A stretch of DNA of 33,648 bases from Patescibacteria group bacterium (GCA_023487645.1 JAMDBX010000046.1:1-33648), one strand, 5' to 3'; positions 1 to 8,663 are shown, counted from the first letter of the stretch. Numbers and translations are program-made. Notes: a model not told the origin generated them from the letters alone.

Positions 1-1657
1 CGGTAATGCCCAACCTGTCCGGAGCAGATAATTTACCGCTTTTTATTGAATCTTCCAATCCATACAAATAATCTCGGGGGTAATCCACCCGGACCAAAGA
101 TACTTCCCCGCTATTTAACTTTTCTCCCTGGTTGGGAATGGACATAGATTTTTTATCCAGCAAAAACTGCTCCTTTCCTATTCTCACCGGAATATTCCAA
201 ATTGTATTATCCTTAGTTTGATTCTTAGAGATTGGACTAGAAAAGAATCTACTCTGTTTTAACAGTAGCCTGTTGCCTGTTACCTGTACCCTTACCGCCG
301 GGTGTCCCGCCCGCAAGGTCCAGTTTTTCATTACCTTTTTGACGGGTTTACCGGATTTTTCTTCCAAATCTTGCCATAAATCTTCAGTTTGGGCATTACC
401 GTAGGCATGTTTTTTCAAATAATACTGCAAACCTTTTTGGAAATCCTTCTCCCCTAAATACTTCCACAACATTCTTAAAACCGAAGCTCCCTTGGAATAT
501 GACACCCGGTCAAAAATCTCGGAAATTTCAGCCGGATTTTTTACTTCCACCTCAATCGGGTGCGTATTTTTTAACGAATCCAGCTCAAAAGCATCAGACA
601 ACTCGGTAGCTACAAATTGAGTCCAGATATCCCACTCCGGAAAGATATGATCTACAGCTAAATATTCAATGAACGAAGCAAAGCCTTCGTTTAACCACAA
701 ATGAGTCCACCACTCCATAGTAACCAAATCACCAAACCACTGGTGGGCCAGTTCGTGGGCAATCACCATGGCCACCCATTGTTTATTGGCTGAAGAGGAA
801 CTGGCTTCGTCAATCAACAAAGTGGATTCCCGGTAAGTTACCGCTCCCCAATTCTCCATGGCTCCGGCTGCAAAATCCGGGATAGCAATCATGTCAAGTA
901 CGGGCAGCGGGTATTTAATTCCAAAATAATCATTGTAAAATTCCAAGCATTTGGCTGCCACATCTAACGCAAACTTGGCTTGGGCTTTTTTACCAGGAGT
1001 GGTAAAAACCCTGACCCTGACTTTATCTTCAGTCTCTTTTTCAATATATTCAAAATCTCCCACAATAAAGGCCAGCAAATAGGTAGACATTTTTGGGGTA
1101 GGGGCAAATTCAACAGTTTTGTAACCGCTTTCATGCTCCAACACATTAGATTCCATAGTGTTTGAAATAGCGGTTAAATTAGCCGGCACCATTAAAGTCA
1201 CATCAAAAATAGCTTTTTGTGAAGGCTCATCAAAAGAAGGAAAAGCCCGCCTGGCATCAGTCGATTCAAATTGGGTGGTCGCGATATGTTTTGAAACTCC
1301 GCCCACTTCATAGCGTGAACGGTAAAAACCCCGCATTTTATCATTTAAAATTCCCCTAAACATTAGTTTTAGCTGCCCTCTGCCTTTGAGAAGAGTTTTG
1401 GGAAAAGTAAAGGTGGCGGTTTCAGCTTTAACATCATAGGAGATCCTACCTGCCCAGACCTGTTTATCTTGATGGATGAATTCTGCTGAATCTATTTCCA
1501 GCTCAGCTGAGTGGAGAGTGATTTGCTTAGCGGGTTTATCCAGCAACAATTCGATTGTTTCTTCGCCGTAAAAGGTAAACTGCTCAAGGTCCGGCCGGAG
1601 CATAATTTTGTAGCGCTGGGGTTTAACATGTACCGGTAATCTAACTTTGTTTTTCAT
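1..1657 (-). CDS. M1 family aminopeptidase, C-terminus cut by window edge
   Basis: Zinc aminopeptidase of the M1 (PepN/ERAP) family, removing N-terminal residues from peptides. About 552 residues are visible. The substrate-binding GAMEN motif is at residues 265-269, the zinc site HELAH at 301-305 with the third ligand Glu324 in WLNEGFA, and the N-terminal beta domain comes first. The frame runs open to base 1, so the C-terminal helical domain is missing from the window. The start ATG at 1657 is preceded by a purine-rich Shine-Dalgarno (AGGAAAGGGG), unlike many neighbours. No signal peptide is seen, so it is probably cytoplasmic. The family call is very secure; substrate preference is unknown. 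Confidence 0.96.
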   Translation of the reverse strand, partial: MKNKVRLPVHVKPQRYKIMLRPDLEQFTFYGEETIELLLDKPAKQITLHSAELEIDSAEFIHQDKQVWAGRISYDVKAETATFTFPKTLLKGRGQLKLMFRGILNDKMRGFYRSRYEVGGVSKHIATTQFESTDARRAFPSFDEPSQKAIFDVTLMVPANLTAISNTMESNVLEHESGYKTVEFAPTPKMSTYLLAFIVGDFEYIEKETEDKVRVRVFTTPGKKAQAKFALDVAAKCLEFYNDYFGIKYPLPVLDMIAIPDFAAGAMENWGAVTYRESTLLIDEASSSSANKQWVAMVIAHELAHQWFGDLVTMEWWTHLWLNEGFASFIEYLAVDHIFPEWDIWTQFVATELSDAFELDSLKNTHPIEVEVKNPAEISEIFDRVSYSKGASVLRMLWKYLGEKDFQKGLQYYLKKHAYGNAQTEDLWQDLEEKSGKPVKKVMKNWTLRAGHPAVRVQVTGNRLLLKQSRFFSSPISKNQTKDNTIWNIPVRIGKEQFLLDKKSMSIPNQGEKLNSGEVSLVRVDYPRDYLYGLEDSIKSGKLSAPDRLGIT

Positions 1658-1745
1658 AGTTTACCCCTTTCCTTAATTCTGTTTGGTACTTTACCTAAAT
1701 CACAATCTCTTGTCCAGTCTTACCCGATCTAAATCCTTTATATTT

Positions 1746-1774
1746 CATTTGTACCACGGCCGGAGGACATTTGT
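1746..1774 (+). repeat. Dispersed palindromic repeat, copy 1 (3' flank of PaaX/Cas2-like gene)
   Basis: The core begins TGTACCACG, has the self-complementary centre CGGCCG and ends GGAGGACATTTGT (1750-1774). It shares 25 of 25 core bases with copy 2 at 2281-2305 in the same orientation, and its left extension TTTCATT matches copy 3 inside ychF. It ends one base before the stop codon of the PaaX/Cas2-like gene. Confidence 0.9.
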
Positions 1775-1775
1775 C

Positions 1776-2270
1776 TCAATTCCCAATATTATCAGATTCA
1801 ATTACCATCACCCAATCCTCTATCCCGACTTGCTTAATAAAATCTCTTAATAGCTTTGTGCAGTTTATCTTTGAAGCCCAAATACTTTGCTGCCATTGTT
1901 TAAATCCTAGCTGTTTCAATTTAAACCTTAACAAATCGCGAGCCTGTCTTCTTTTCTCTGGAATATCCCAAACCACCAACCTCCATTTACCATCCCATTT
2001 CTCATCTCCACTTCTCATTTTTGCCCACAATGCTCTATCTTTACCGGAATCTGTTAATCGTAAAATCAATTCTTCATCCTTTACAAATTCAATAAAACCT
2101 TTTTCTCTTAATCGTTTAATTACTTGGGAAAGAGCTGGTTTCTTAACCGGTCTTTCCAGCAAAGGATTATAGATAAAATCTTCAAAACTCACATAACCAT
2201 CAACTGATTTCTCCAAAGCGAGTAAAACTAAATCAGTTAAAGCCTTTCGCTTGCTAGGAAACCTAGTCAT
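1776..2270 (-). CDS. PaaX/Cas2-like winged-helix protein
   Basis: 164 residues. Roughly residues 1-80 look like a winged helix (KRLREKGFIEFVKDEE resembles the recognition helix and wing). Residues 90-164 resemble the ferredoxin-like Cas2/PaaX C-terminal fold, with the typical stretch WRLVVWDIPEKRRQARDLLR. It is about half the length of a full PaaX repressor. There is no CRISPR array or other cas gene nearby, so a CRISPR role is not supported; a DNA-binding regulator or a nuclease of a mobile cassette are both possible. The gene fills the space between two direct repeats almost exactly (stop 1 bp from one, ATG about 5 bp from the other). A possible -10 (TACATT) lies inside the repeat 8 bp before the ATG. 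Confidence 0.75.
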   Translation of the reverse strand: MTRFPSKRKALTDLVLLALEKSVDGYVSFEDFIYNPLLERPVKKPALSQVIKRLREKGFIEFVKDEELILRLTDSGKDRALWAKMRSGDEKWDGKWRLVVWDIPEKRRQARDLLRFKLKQLGFKQWQQSIWASKINCTKLLRDFIKQVGIEDWVMVIESDNIGN

Positions 2271-2275
2271 TTATC

Positions 2276-2305
2276 ACAAATGTACCACGGCCGGAGGACA
2301 TTTGT
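2276..2305 (+). repeat. Dispersed palindromic repeat, copy 2 (5' flank of PaaX/Cas2-like gene)
   Basis: Same 25-base core as copy 1. This copy is the most symmetrical: the outer arms ACAAATGT (2276-2283) and ACATTTGT (2298-2305) are perfect inverted repeats around the central palindrome CGGCCG. It covers the region just upstream of the PaaX/Cas2-like start codon, so it could also be an operator. Confidence 0.9.
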
Positions 2306-2355
2306 ACAGACATAAAATAAAGCATCTCTTTATTCTTTCTTCGTAAAGCTAAAAT

Positions 2356-2364
2356 TGGTATAAT
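2356..2364 (+). promoter_or_regulatory. Promoter (extended -10) of tRNA-Leu
   Basis: TGG followed by a perfect TATAAT (2359-2364), about 18 bp before the first base of the tRNA. No convincing -35 is seen. Confidence 0.6.
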
Positions 2365-2382
2365 GCCTCAAGTAGTTAAATT

Positions 2383-2465
2383 GCCGAGGTGGTGGAATGG
2401 TAGACACGATAGACTCAAAATCTATTGATCGCAAGATCATGAGGGTTCGACTCCCTCCCTCGGCA
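2383..2465 (+). tRNA. tRNA-Leu (anticodon CAA)
   Basis: Complete class II cloverleaf. The acceptor GCCGAGG pairs with CCTCGGC. The anticodon stem ATAGA/TCTAT encloses loop CTCAAAA, giving anticodon CAA (reads UUG). A long variable arm TGATC-GCAA-GATCA and the T-loop GTTCGAC are present. The discriminator is A. No CCA is encoded, so it must be added enzymatically. Confidence 0.95.
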
Positions 2466-2476
2466 CAAGTAAGTAT

Positions 2477-3199
2477 TTAAGGCCAGCTTGTTTCCCTCAT
2501 TGGAATCACCATCACCTCAGGAATAGCTGTTTCTTTAGGTAAAGATAAAACAAACTTAATTACCTCTGCCACATTTTTTGGATCCTGCAAATTAGGCTCT
2601 GCCTCCGGAAATCTTTCTAAAATAAAGGGTGTTTTCATCCCGCCGGAAACCAAAGCTGTAACTTTGATATTTTTCTCCCGGCCTTCTACATGTGCGGCGT
2701 GGGAAAAACCCAACAAACCCCATTTGCTAGCATGGTAAGCTGAAGCATTAGCCCAGGCTCTTTTGGAAGCTGTAGAACAGATATTAATCACTTGCCCAGG
2801 CTCTTTTTTACCCATAACGGAGAAGGCATGTTTAGTCATTAAAAACGCCCCAATCAGATTAACTTTTAGCACCTTCTGCCACTCATCGGTCAAAATTTCG
2901 TCCAAAGATTTAGTAAAATCTATCCCGGCATTATTAATTAAAATATCTAAAACCCCAAACTGTTTATCCAACTCATCAAAAACTTTTTTTACAGAAAGCT
3001 CATCGCTTACATCCAATTCTATCGCCTGAGCCTTTCCCCTTTGGTATTTTATCCATTTGGCAGCTTTTTCCGCTTTCTGTTTATTAACATCAGCCACAAT
3101 CACTAAAGCCCCCTCCTTAGCCAAACTTCGGCAAATTTCTTGACCTAAACCTTGACCCCCACCGGTTACTAAAGCAATTTTGCCTTTGAAAGCATTCAT
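2477..3199 (-). CDS. Short-chain dehydrogenase/reductase (SDR)
   Basis: 240-residue NAD(P)-dependent oxidoreductase of the classical SDR family. The cofactor motif TGGGQGLG is at residues 12-19, NNAG at 89-92, and the catalytic set is Ser142, Tyr155 and Lys159 (YHASK). The length is typical. It is the last gene of the sugar operon, starting inside the stop of the GT4-GmhA gene (4-bp overlap, ATGA). The context suggests a role in sugar or sugar-nucleotide reduction, but SDR substrate cannot be read from sequence. Confidence 0.9.
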   Translation of the reverse strand: MNAFKGKIALVTGGGQGLGQEICRSLAKEGALVIVADVNKQKAEKAAKWIKYQRGKAQAIELDVSDELSVKKVFDELDKQFGVLDILINNAGIDFTKSLDEILTDEWQKVLKVNLIGAFLMTKHAFSVMGKKEPGQVINICSTASKRAWANASAYHASKWGLLGFSHAAHVEGREKNIKVTALVSGGMKTPFILERFPEAEPNLQDPKNVAEVIKFVLSLPKETAIPEVMVIPMRETSWP

Positions 3200-5109
3200 T
3201 TCATTTGCTCCTTCAACACGTAAGGTAATTTCGGTTTAACCGGCAGAGATTTTGGCAAAACAGTTTCCGGCCGGTCTTCTGAGGTAAATAACTGTTTTTC
3301 TATTAACTCGCAAATCGTGTGGATCACATTAGTATGGATTTCCTGAATTCTTTGGGTATCATCAGAAGGAACTATTAAGGCCACATCACACAACTCAGCT
3401 GCTTCGCCTCCCTTTTTCCCTAACAACCCTATACAAACCATTCCCTTCTTATGAGCTTCAATGAAAGCCAGGTTAACGTTTTCGGAATTTCCGCTAGTTG
3501 AGATGCCGATTAAAATATCATTTGCCTGCCCCAAAGCATTCACTTGTCTTGAGAATATCTCATCAAAGGAAAAGTCGTTCCCCCAGGCAGTCAAAAACGA
3601 AGTATCACTAGTCAGGGAAATCACCGGCAGTCCCTGCCTTAAGGAAATTTGGAAGCGGCCGACTAGCTCCGCTGCCAGATGCTGAGAATCAGCCGCTGAT
3701 CCGCCGTTACCGCAGACCAAAACTTTACCACCCTCCTGGAAACTGCGGGCAATGGCTTGGGCAGCGTCCAGCATCGGAATACGCAAGGCAAACTGCGATT
3801 GTTCCACAGTTTGGGATAAAGCCCTAAAACCGCTTTCAATAATATGAAGCTGTTTTTCCTTTTCCGGGATTTGAATGTCACCAAAAAGCACTTTTTCGTA
3901 AACTTGAGAAATAGAGCTGGCAATTTTTTCCCAGGTAAAGGCATTATTGACTCTTTTCAGGCCGTTTTCTTTAAAAAAGTTGGCAATTTTGCGGTTTTTG
4001 AATATATCGGCCAACTTTTGCGCCAAGCTTTCCGCGTCATTTGGAGGAACTAAATAACCGGTTTTTCCGTCTAAAACCGTATATTTGATACCGCCCACAT
4101 TTGACCCCACTACCGGCGTACCACAAGCCATCGCTTCCAAAGGCGTAATGCCAAAGGGTTCATACCAGGGAGTGGTAGTAAACACATCAGCGGCATTATA
4201 AAAATATTTCAGCGTTTCTCTGCCTCTCCGGCCAACAAATCGAACACAATCTTCTACCTTTTCCTGTCTGGCAATTCGCCTCAATCTTCTGATTTCCGGA
4301 GTAAGTCTGGCGTTAGGCACATCACTGTCACCCCCTACAATCAGCAACTTGGCTTTAACTCTAAACTTTCTCCGCAAAATTGGCAGGACAGCAATCACAT
4401 TATCAATCCCCTTTCTTTTGATAACCCTACCTAGCTGTAGGATGATTGGCTCTTTGGGGTTTAAATCTAAAACCATCCGGCACAACAGTTTATCAATCGG
4501 ATAAAATTCATTGGGGTCAAAACCAGCCGGGATGATAGTAATTTTGTCCGGGTTAGCATTATAGTAATTAATCATATCTTCCCGATCTTGGGGACATTCG
4601 GCAATAATGGCGGCTGCCTCTCTCATAGCTTTCTCTTCAATTCCAAAACGGTTATCCGGGAATTTATCATCTTTCCCCTGAAAGATCCGTCGGATTTTAC
4701 CCAAAGCATGGAAAGTCACCACAAATGGAATATTAAATCTTTGTTTAATTTCCATGGCCGGGATTACCGCCAGCCAAAAATTAGCATGGATCAGCCGGTA
4801 AGGATCTTTTTCCGTTTTCATAAAATCAATCATGTTATCAGTAAACTCTTTCATGTGGGGAAACAATTTTTCCTTATTTATAAAGGTAATCGGCCCGGCC
4901 TTGACTTGAATCACCCTGACGCCGTTATCCCATTCCACCACTTGCGGCAGCCTGGCATCATCCCAGCGGGTGAAAATATCTACCTCATAACCCAACCGGC
5001 TCAACTTCTTGGCAATCTGGCCGATATAAATCACCTGGCCGCCGGCATCCACCCCGCCCAAAGTGGCAAGCGGCGATTCATGACTGATAAAAGCAATTTT
5101 GCGCTTCAT
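3196..5109 (-). CDS. Fusion: GT4 glycosyltransferase + GmhA-type phosphoheptose isomerase
   Basis: 637 residues in two domains. Residues 1-405 form a GT-B glycosyltransferase of family GT4, close to the sucrose-phosphate-synthase type. It has the glycine-rich N-terminal loop (GGVDAGGQ, 18-25) and the nucleotide-sugar E-x7-E pair Glu317/Glu325. Residues 425-605 form a SIS domain like GmhA (sedoheptulose-7-phosphate isomerase): GNGGSAAD at 467-474, and the zinc ligands expected for GmhA at His477, Glu481, Gln589 and His597. A proline-rich tail follows. GmhA is normally a separate protein of about 190 residues, so the fusion would tie heptose-phosphate synthesis to glycosyl transfer. Both neighbouring junctions are 4-bp overlaps. 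Confidence 0.92.
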   Translation of the reverse strand: MKRKIAFISHESPLATLGGVDAGGQVIYIGQIAKKLSRLGYEVDIFTRWDDARLPQVVEWDNGVRVIQVKAGPITFINKEKLFPHMKEFTDNMIDFMKTEKDPYRLIHANFWLAVIPAMEIKQRFNIPFVVTFHALGKIRRIFQGKDDKFPDNRFGIEEKAMREAAAIIAECPQDREDMINYYNANPDKITIIPAGFDPNEFYPIDKLLCRMVLDLNPKEPIILQLGRVIKRKGIDNVIAVLPILRRKFRVKAKLLIVGGDSDVPNARLTPEIRRLRRIARQEKVEDCVRFVGRRGRETLKYFYNAADVFTTTPWYEPFGITPLEAMACGTPVVGSNVGGIKYTVLDGKTGYLVPPNDAESLAQKLADIFKNRKIANFFKENGLKRVNNAFTWEKIASSISQVYEKVLFGDIQIPEKEKQLHIIESGFRALSQTVEQSQFALRIPMLDAAQAIARSFQEGGKVLVCGNGGSAADSQHLAAELVGRFQISLRQGLPVISLTSDTSFLTAWGNDFSFDEIFSRQVNALGQANDILIGISTSGNSENVNLAFIEAHKKGMVCIGLLGKKGGEAAELCDVALIVPSDDTQRIQEIHTNVIHTICELIEKQLFTSEDRPETVLPKSLPVKPKLPYVLKEQMK

Positions 5110-6044
5110 CCCAGTACCTCCTCCCAGTCTTTGACAAACCTCTGAATGTCGAATCTTTTCTGGGCAATTTGCCGGCTTTCTTTTCCCATTTGCCGGGCCA
5201 AATTTTGATCATTAATCAATAGTTTCATCTGGGGAATTAAAGCCTCGATATTCGTATCCAAAAAGCCTGAGATTCCACTTTGAACTACGGTAACCATTTC
5301 CGTCGTAGCCAAACCAACCACCGGCAGACCAATCATCATTGCCTCACAAATTGCCAACCCCAGCGAGGTATAGCGAGCCGGATTAAACAAAAACCGGTAA
5401 CGAGATAAAGCTTTAAGTAATTCTTGATGCGGTATTTCGCCTAAACCGCCTAAGTTTTCCGAATCAATGCCGATTAAATCCAAAGGCACTTCCTTCTTCA
5501 CCCTTTCAAAAACATCCCGGCCCAATCTTCTACCTCTTTTGTCCAAATTATTAATTACCACCGCCCCTTTTGGCAGGTCGCCAATGTAAGGTATTTCAGG
5601 CGCCACCACACCATGCTCAATCACCCTGGTAGCGGTTTGTCCGCTATCCCACATCAAATTATTAAAATGAGTCACATGCACCAAGAAGGTATCTGAGCTG
5701 GCAGTTATATGTTTGGTATCAGTTGGCAAATCCCTGGGAGGCTCATGTTCCAGATAAACTTTTGGCAGAGTTAATTGATCCTTTGATAAAATCTCAAACT
5801 GATCCTGTAAGTAAATTTTATTCTCCGGATAGCTGGACTGGAAAAGGATTAAATCCAGCCCAAGCCTCTTAATCTCTTCTGCCGGCACCTGGTGAACATT
5901 TTTTCCCCAAGGGAATCCTGATCCGATAGCCTCATACCCCAATCCACCGCTTTTTTTAAACGGGATATAAAAATCGCAGGATTTAACTCGGGTTAAATAA
6001 TATAAATAATTCCCGTGGACATGCCAGGTTAATATTCTCCTCAT
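5106..6044 (-). CDS. GT4-like glycosyltransferase
   Basis: 312 residues. The C-terminal half is typical of group 1 glycosyltransferases (FNPARYTSLGLAICEAMMIG, near 220-239). The second Glu of the E-x7-E motif is Glu234, but the first position is Thr226 instead of Glu, so catalysis or donor binding may differ. The N-terminal half is short and diverged. It lies between the GT9 and GT4-GmhA genes with ATGA overlaps at both ends, so it is probably part of the same cell-surface glycan pathway. Donor and acceptor are unknown. Confidence 0.85.
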   Translation of the reverse strand: MRRILTWHVHGNYLYYLTRVKSCDFYIPFKKSGGLGYEAIGSGFPWGKNVHQVPAEEIKRLGLDLILFQSSYPENKIYLQDQFEILSKDQLTLPKVYLEHEPPRDLPTDTKHITASSDTFLVHVTHFNNLMWDSGQTATRVIEHGVVAPEIPYIGDLPKGAVVINNLDKRGRRLGRDVFERVKKEVPLDLIGIDSENLGGLGEIPHQELLKALSRYRFLFNPARYTSLGLAICEAMMIGLPVVGLATTEMVTVVQSGISGFLDTNIEALIPQMKLLINDQNLARQMGKESRQIAQKRFDIQRFVKDWEEVLG

Positions 6045-7051
6045 ACACTGAGTATTCTTGGGAAACCAGCTATTCCTCTTCTCCAGTGGATATTGAGCAG
6101 CAAATCGAGCTCCATAAAGACCTGGCTTATATCTTCTGCTTCCTTAGCCTGCAGAACTCTGTGAAGATCCTGGTTAAGCGGAGCCCAAAGGTTAGGGTTT
6201 TTTAAATAGGAAATAATCACGCTGGGGGTTTTAACAGCTGCGGCCAGGTGAGAAACACCGGTATCGTTTGAAACCAAAACCCGGGCATTTTTAATAATCA
6301 TTCCCAATTGCCCCAAATCAGTCTTCCCCGCCAGGTTAACTGCCGGATGAAGCATCTCCTTCAAAACCGCTGAAATAATCTCTTTTTCTTCTTCAACTCC
6401 GGTTAAAACAATTTGGTAGCCTAAGCCGGCTAAATAATCAGCCACTTGGGCAAACCTTTGGGCCGGCCATCGTCTTCGCTTCGCATAAGCACCGGAATGA
6501 ATAACTACAAAATTTCCGGTTTCCAGCTTCCATTGATCAATGTTTTCCTGAAACTGCCGTTTTTCACTAGGTTTAATGGGAAATTCCAGATCAGCACCCT
6601 GAGGCTCTATCCCCAAAAATTTCATCAGCATTAAGTGTCTTTTAATTTCATGCTGGTTATCCACATACCGCATAAAAGTTTGGGGATTCGGACAGACCTC
6701 TCCTTTCCAATAGCCGGCTTCTAACTGCGGTCTTAAACTTCTGATTAAGGAATTAGTCACCTTCCCGTTACCGTGCATTTGTATCACCAAATCGAAATTT
6801 TCTTCCTGCATTTGGGTCACAAACTTTACAATCCCCCGTAAATTACCGGCACTTTCTCTCAAACCCGGATAGCCTGGAAATTCCACAAATTTATCAATCA
6901 AGTGGTTAAACCTTAAGGCAAAATCTTTTGCCCATGGCAAACCAATCAGTGTAATTTCCGCCTTAGGATAAGCCCTTCTCAAACTCCTTAAAGCCGGAAC
7001 GCAACATAGTAAATCTCCCAATTTCAGTGCCCGAAAAACTGCAATCTTCAT
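6041..7051 (-). CDS. GT9 family (heptosyltransferase-like) glycosyltransferase
   Basis: 336 residues. The N-terminal RALKLGDLLCCVPALRSLR, the central VVIHSGAYAKRRRWPAQRFA (from residue 182) and SNDTGVSHLAAA (261-272) are the marks of GT9, the ADP-heptose:LPS heptosyltransferase family. It is the first gene of the four-gene operon that also encodes a GmhA domain, so a heptose donor is plausible. No other ADP-heptose enzyme is in the window, and an outer membrane is not expected in such organisms, so the acceptor is open. A perfect palindrome lies 11 bp upstream of the ATG. Confidence 0.9.
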   Translation of the reverse strand: MKIAVFRALKLGDLLCCVPALRSLRRAYPKAEITLIGLPWAKDFALRFNHLIDKFVEFPGYPGLRESAGNLRGIVKFVTQMQEENFDLVIQMHGNGKVTNSLIRSLRPQLEAGYWKGEVCPNPQTFMRYVDNQHEIKRHLMLMKFLGIEPQGADLEFPIKPSEKRQFQENIDQWKLETGNFVVIHSGAYAKRRRWPAQRFAQVADYLAGLGYQIVLTGVEEEKEIISAVLKEMLHPAVNLAGKTDLGQLGMIIKNARVLVSNDTGVSHLAAAVKTPSVIISYLKNPNLWAPLNQDLHRVLQAKEAEDISQVFMELDLLLNIHWRRGIAGFPRILSV

Positions 7052-7062
7052 AAATAATACGA

Positions 7063-7080
7063 TGGAATTTCAAAATTCCA
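7063..7080. promoter_or_regulatory. Palindrome upstream of the sugar operon, possible operator
   Basis: TGGAATTT-CA-AAATTCCA is a perfect 8-bp inverted repeat in the divergent intergenic region, 11 bp upstream of the GT9 start codon. It has no T-run, so an operator or an mRNA leader hairpin is more likely than a terminator. Confidence 0.45.
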
Positions 7081-7153
7081 CCGCTTAAATCCATCATAGG
7101 CACCCCGGATAAAAGGAATATTAGAAAAGTGTAAGAAGAAGGAAAGAAAAGCC

Positions 7154-7182
7154 TTTACATCAACTTCATATTGTGCTAACAT
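7154..7182 (+). promoter_or_regulatory. Promoter of MFS gene
   Basis: TTTACA, 17-bp spacer, TAACAT with TGC just upstream (extended -10). The box ends 14 bp before ATG 7197 and covers the alternative GTG at 7173, which argues for the ATG as start. Confidence 0.6.
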
Positions 7183-7196
7183 CGGCCCCTTTAGTG

Positions 7197-8462
7197 ATGC
7201 TAAAACTGCTCGAGAAATTACAAAAAACATTTCCCGCGTTCAAATATAGAAACTACAGGTTATATTTCACGGGGCAACTTATATCTTATACCGGTTCCTG
7301 GCTGCATGGGGTAGCCTATGGCTGGCTGGTCTATCAACTGACCCATTCTGCCTTTTGGTTGGGGGCAATTTCTGCCCTGTCAGCTTCACCTGTTTTGTTT
7401 TTCTCCCTTTTTGGCGGATTCTTAGTGGACAAATTAAACAGAAAGAAAATCTTAATTTGCACCCAAACCAGCTCCCTAATATTGGCCGCCACCCTGGGCA
7501 TATTAGTCATCACCCACACTATTACTCTGCCTATATTAATGTTGATTACTTTACTCTCCGGCATCACCGATTCTTTGGACGGCCCGGCTTCGCAGGCATT
7601 TTTGATAGATATTATCCAGAAAGACGATTTACATTCAGCCATTGGCTTGAATTCAGCCATATTCAATACCGGCCGGGTGGTCGGCCCGGCTGCAGCTGGA
7701 TTTTTAATTGCCTTGGCGGGAATGGGTAATATCTTTTTAATTAACGCCTTAAGCTTCCTAGCTATTTTAATCAGCTTATGTTTAATTGAAGTCAATCCTT
7801 TAATCAACCGCAAAAAGGACAAACCTCTCAAGGCCATAAAAGAAGGCATTGCTTATGCCTCCTCTCATCCTTCCATCAGTTTATTGCTTTTGACCGCCGG
7901 CATGGGGGCCATTCTTTGTTTTTCCCAAGCCACCATGATGCCGGTTCTGGTAGCCAAGGTTTTCTCAGGCAACGCTCAAACTTTGGGATTTTTGCTTTCC
8001 TCTACCGGAGTGGGAGCGCTGGTGGGTTCTTTAATAATTTCCTCCCGGTATAAAAAAGCCAAAGCCAAGAAATTTATTATGATCGGCAGTGCCCTGTTTA
8101 TGGCGGCCACCTTTGCCTTCTCTTTTGCCGCCAACATTTATTTGGCATCCATCTTGCTTTTCTTTGCCGGACTGGGGCTAACTATCCAGTTTTCATCTGT
8201 TTACACCACCATTCAAAAACTGGTCCATGAAGATTTCCGGGGCCGGGTGTCCAGTATTTACTCTTTAATGTTTATTGGACTATCACCTATCGGTAATATT
8301 CTAATTGGCTCGATCTCCTCGGTTTTTGGCCCGCAAATGGCTATCCGGGTATTTACCGTTTTAATTTTCCTTTATGGTATCGGAGCTTATTATTTGCACA
8401 AATACCGCCTGCAAAAGCATGCCGAATCCCTCCAACCAACAGTGGCCTTAGCTGAGCAATGA
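7197..8462 (+). CDS. MFS permease, EntS-like exporter family
   Basis: About 421 residues with 12 predicted membrane segments. The N-terminus (FKYRNYRLYFTGQLISYTGS) and the loop DKLNRKKIL after helix 2 are typical of the MFS_3 exporters related to enterobactin exporter EntS. The likely role is efflux of a small molecule; substrate is unknown. I choose ATG 7197 because a promoter -10 box overlies the upstream in-frame GTG at 7173. It is divergent from the sugar operon. Confidence 0.88.
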   Translation: MLKLLEKLQKTFPAFKYRNYRLYFTGQLISYTGSWLHGVAYGWLVYQLTHSAFWLGAISALSASPVLFFSLFGGFLVDKLNRKKILICTQTSSLILAATLGILVITHTITLPILMLITLLSGITDSLDGPASQAFLIDIIQKDDLHSAIGLNSAIFNTGRVVGPAAAGFLIALAGMGNIFLINALSFLAILISLCLIEVNPLINRKKDKPLKAIKEGIAYASSHPSISLLLLTAGMGAILCFSQATMMPVLVAKVFSGNAQTLGFLLSSTGVGALVGSLIISSRYKKAKAKKFIMIGSALFMAATFAFSFAANIYLASILLFFAGLGLTIQFSSVYTTIQKLVHEDFRGRVSSIYSLMFIGLSPIGNILIGSISSVFGPQMAIRVFTVLIFLYGIGAYYLHKYRLQKHAESLQPTVALAEQ

Positions 8463-8509
8463 AGTGAGTTTCTTGCTTCCCAACTTCTTACCAAAAATTA
8501 ACTTGCTTC

Positions 8510-8526
8510 TTAAAAGTAACTTTTAA
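8510..8526. promoter_or_regulatory. Palindrome after the MFS gene
   Basis: TTAAAAGT-A-ACTTTTAA, a perfect 8-bp inverted repeat around one base, 11 bp before a small ORF. It could be an operator or a weak mRNA hairpin. Confidence 0.35.
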
Positions 8527-8537
8527 AATTACTTCTC

Positions 8538-8663
8538 ATGCGTTATTTATTAAGGATATTTTTGCTGCCGGCTTATATCCGGTCTAACTCCATTACCGTC
8601 TGGGCTTTGTTTATTGCCATGTTCATTATCAAAAGGTTAAAAACTCTTCATAATATCTTCTGA
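8538..8663 (+). CDS. Possible 41-residue membrane peptide
   Basis: ATG to TGA, 41 codons, encoding basic ends around one hydrophobic stretch (ITVWALFIAMFII). It is positioned in the 237-bp gap between the MFS and kinase-like genes on the same strand. No Shine-Dalgarno is visible, and I do not recognise the family. It may be a real single-span peptide or chance. Confidence 0.3.
   Translation: MRYLLRIFLLPAYIRSNSITVWALFIAMFIIKRLKTLHNIF

Noticed and set aside
7048..7230. Minus-strand ORF upstream of the GT9 gene
   Set aside because: It covers the divergent promoter region and MFS start, with no coding features.
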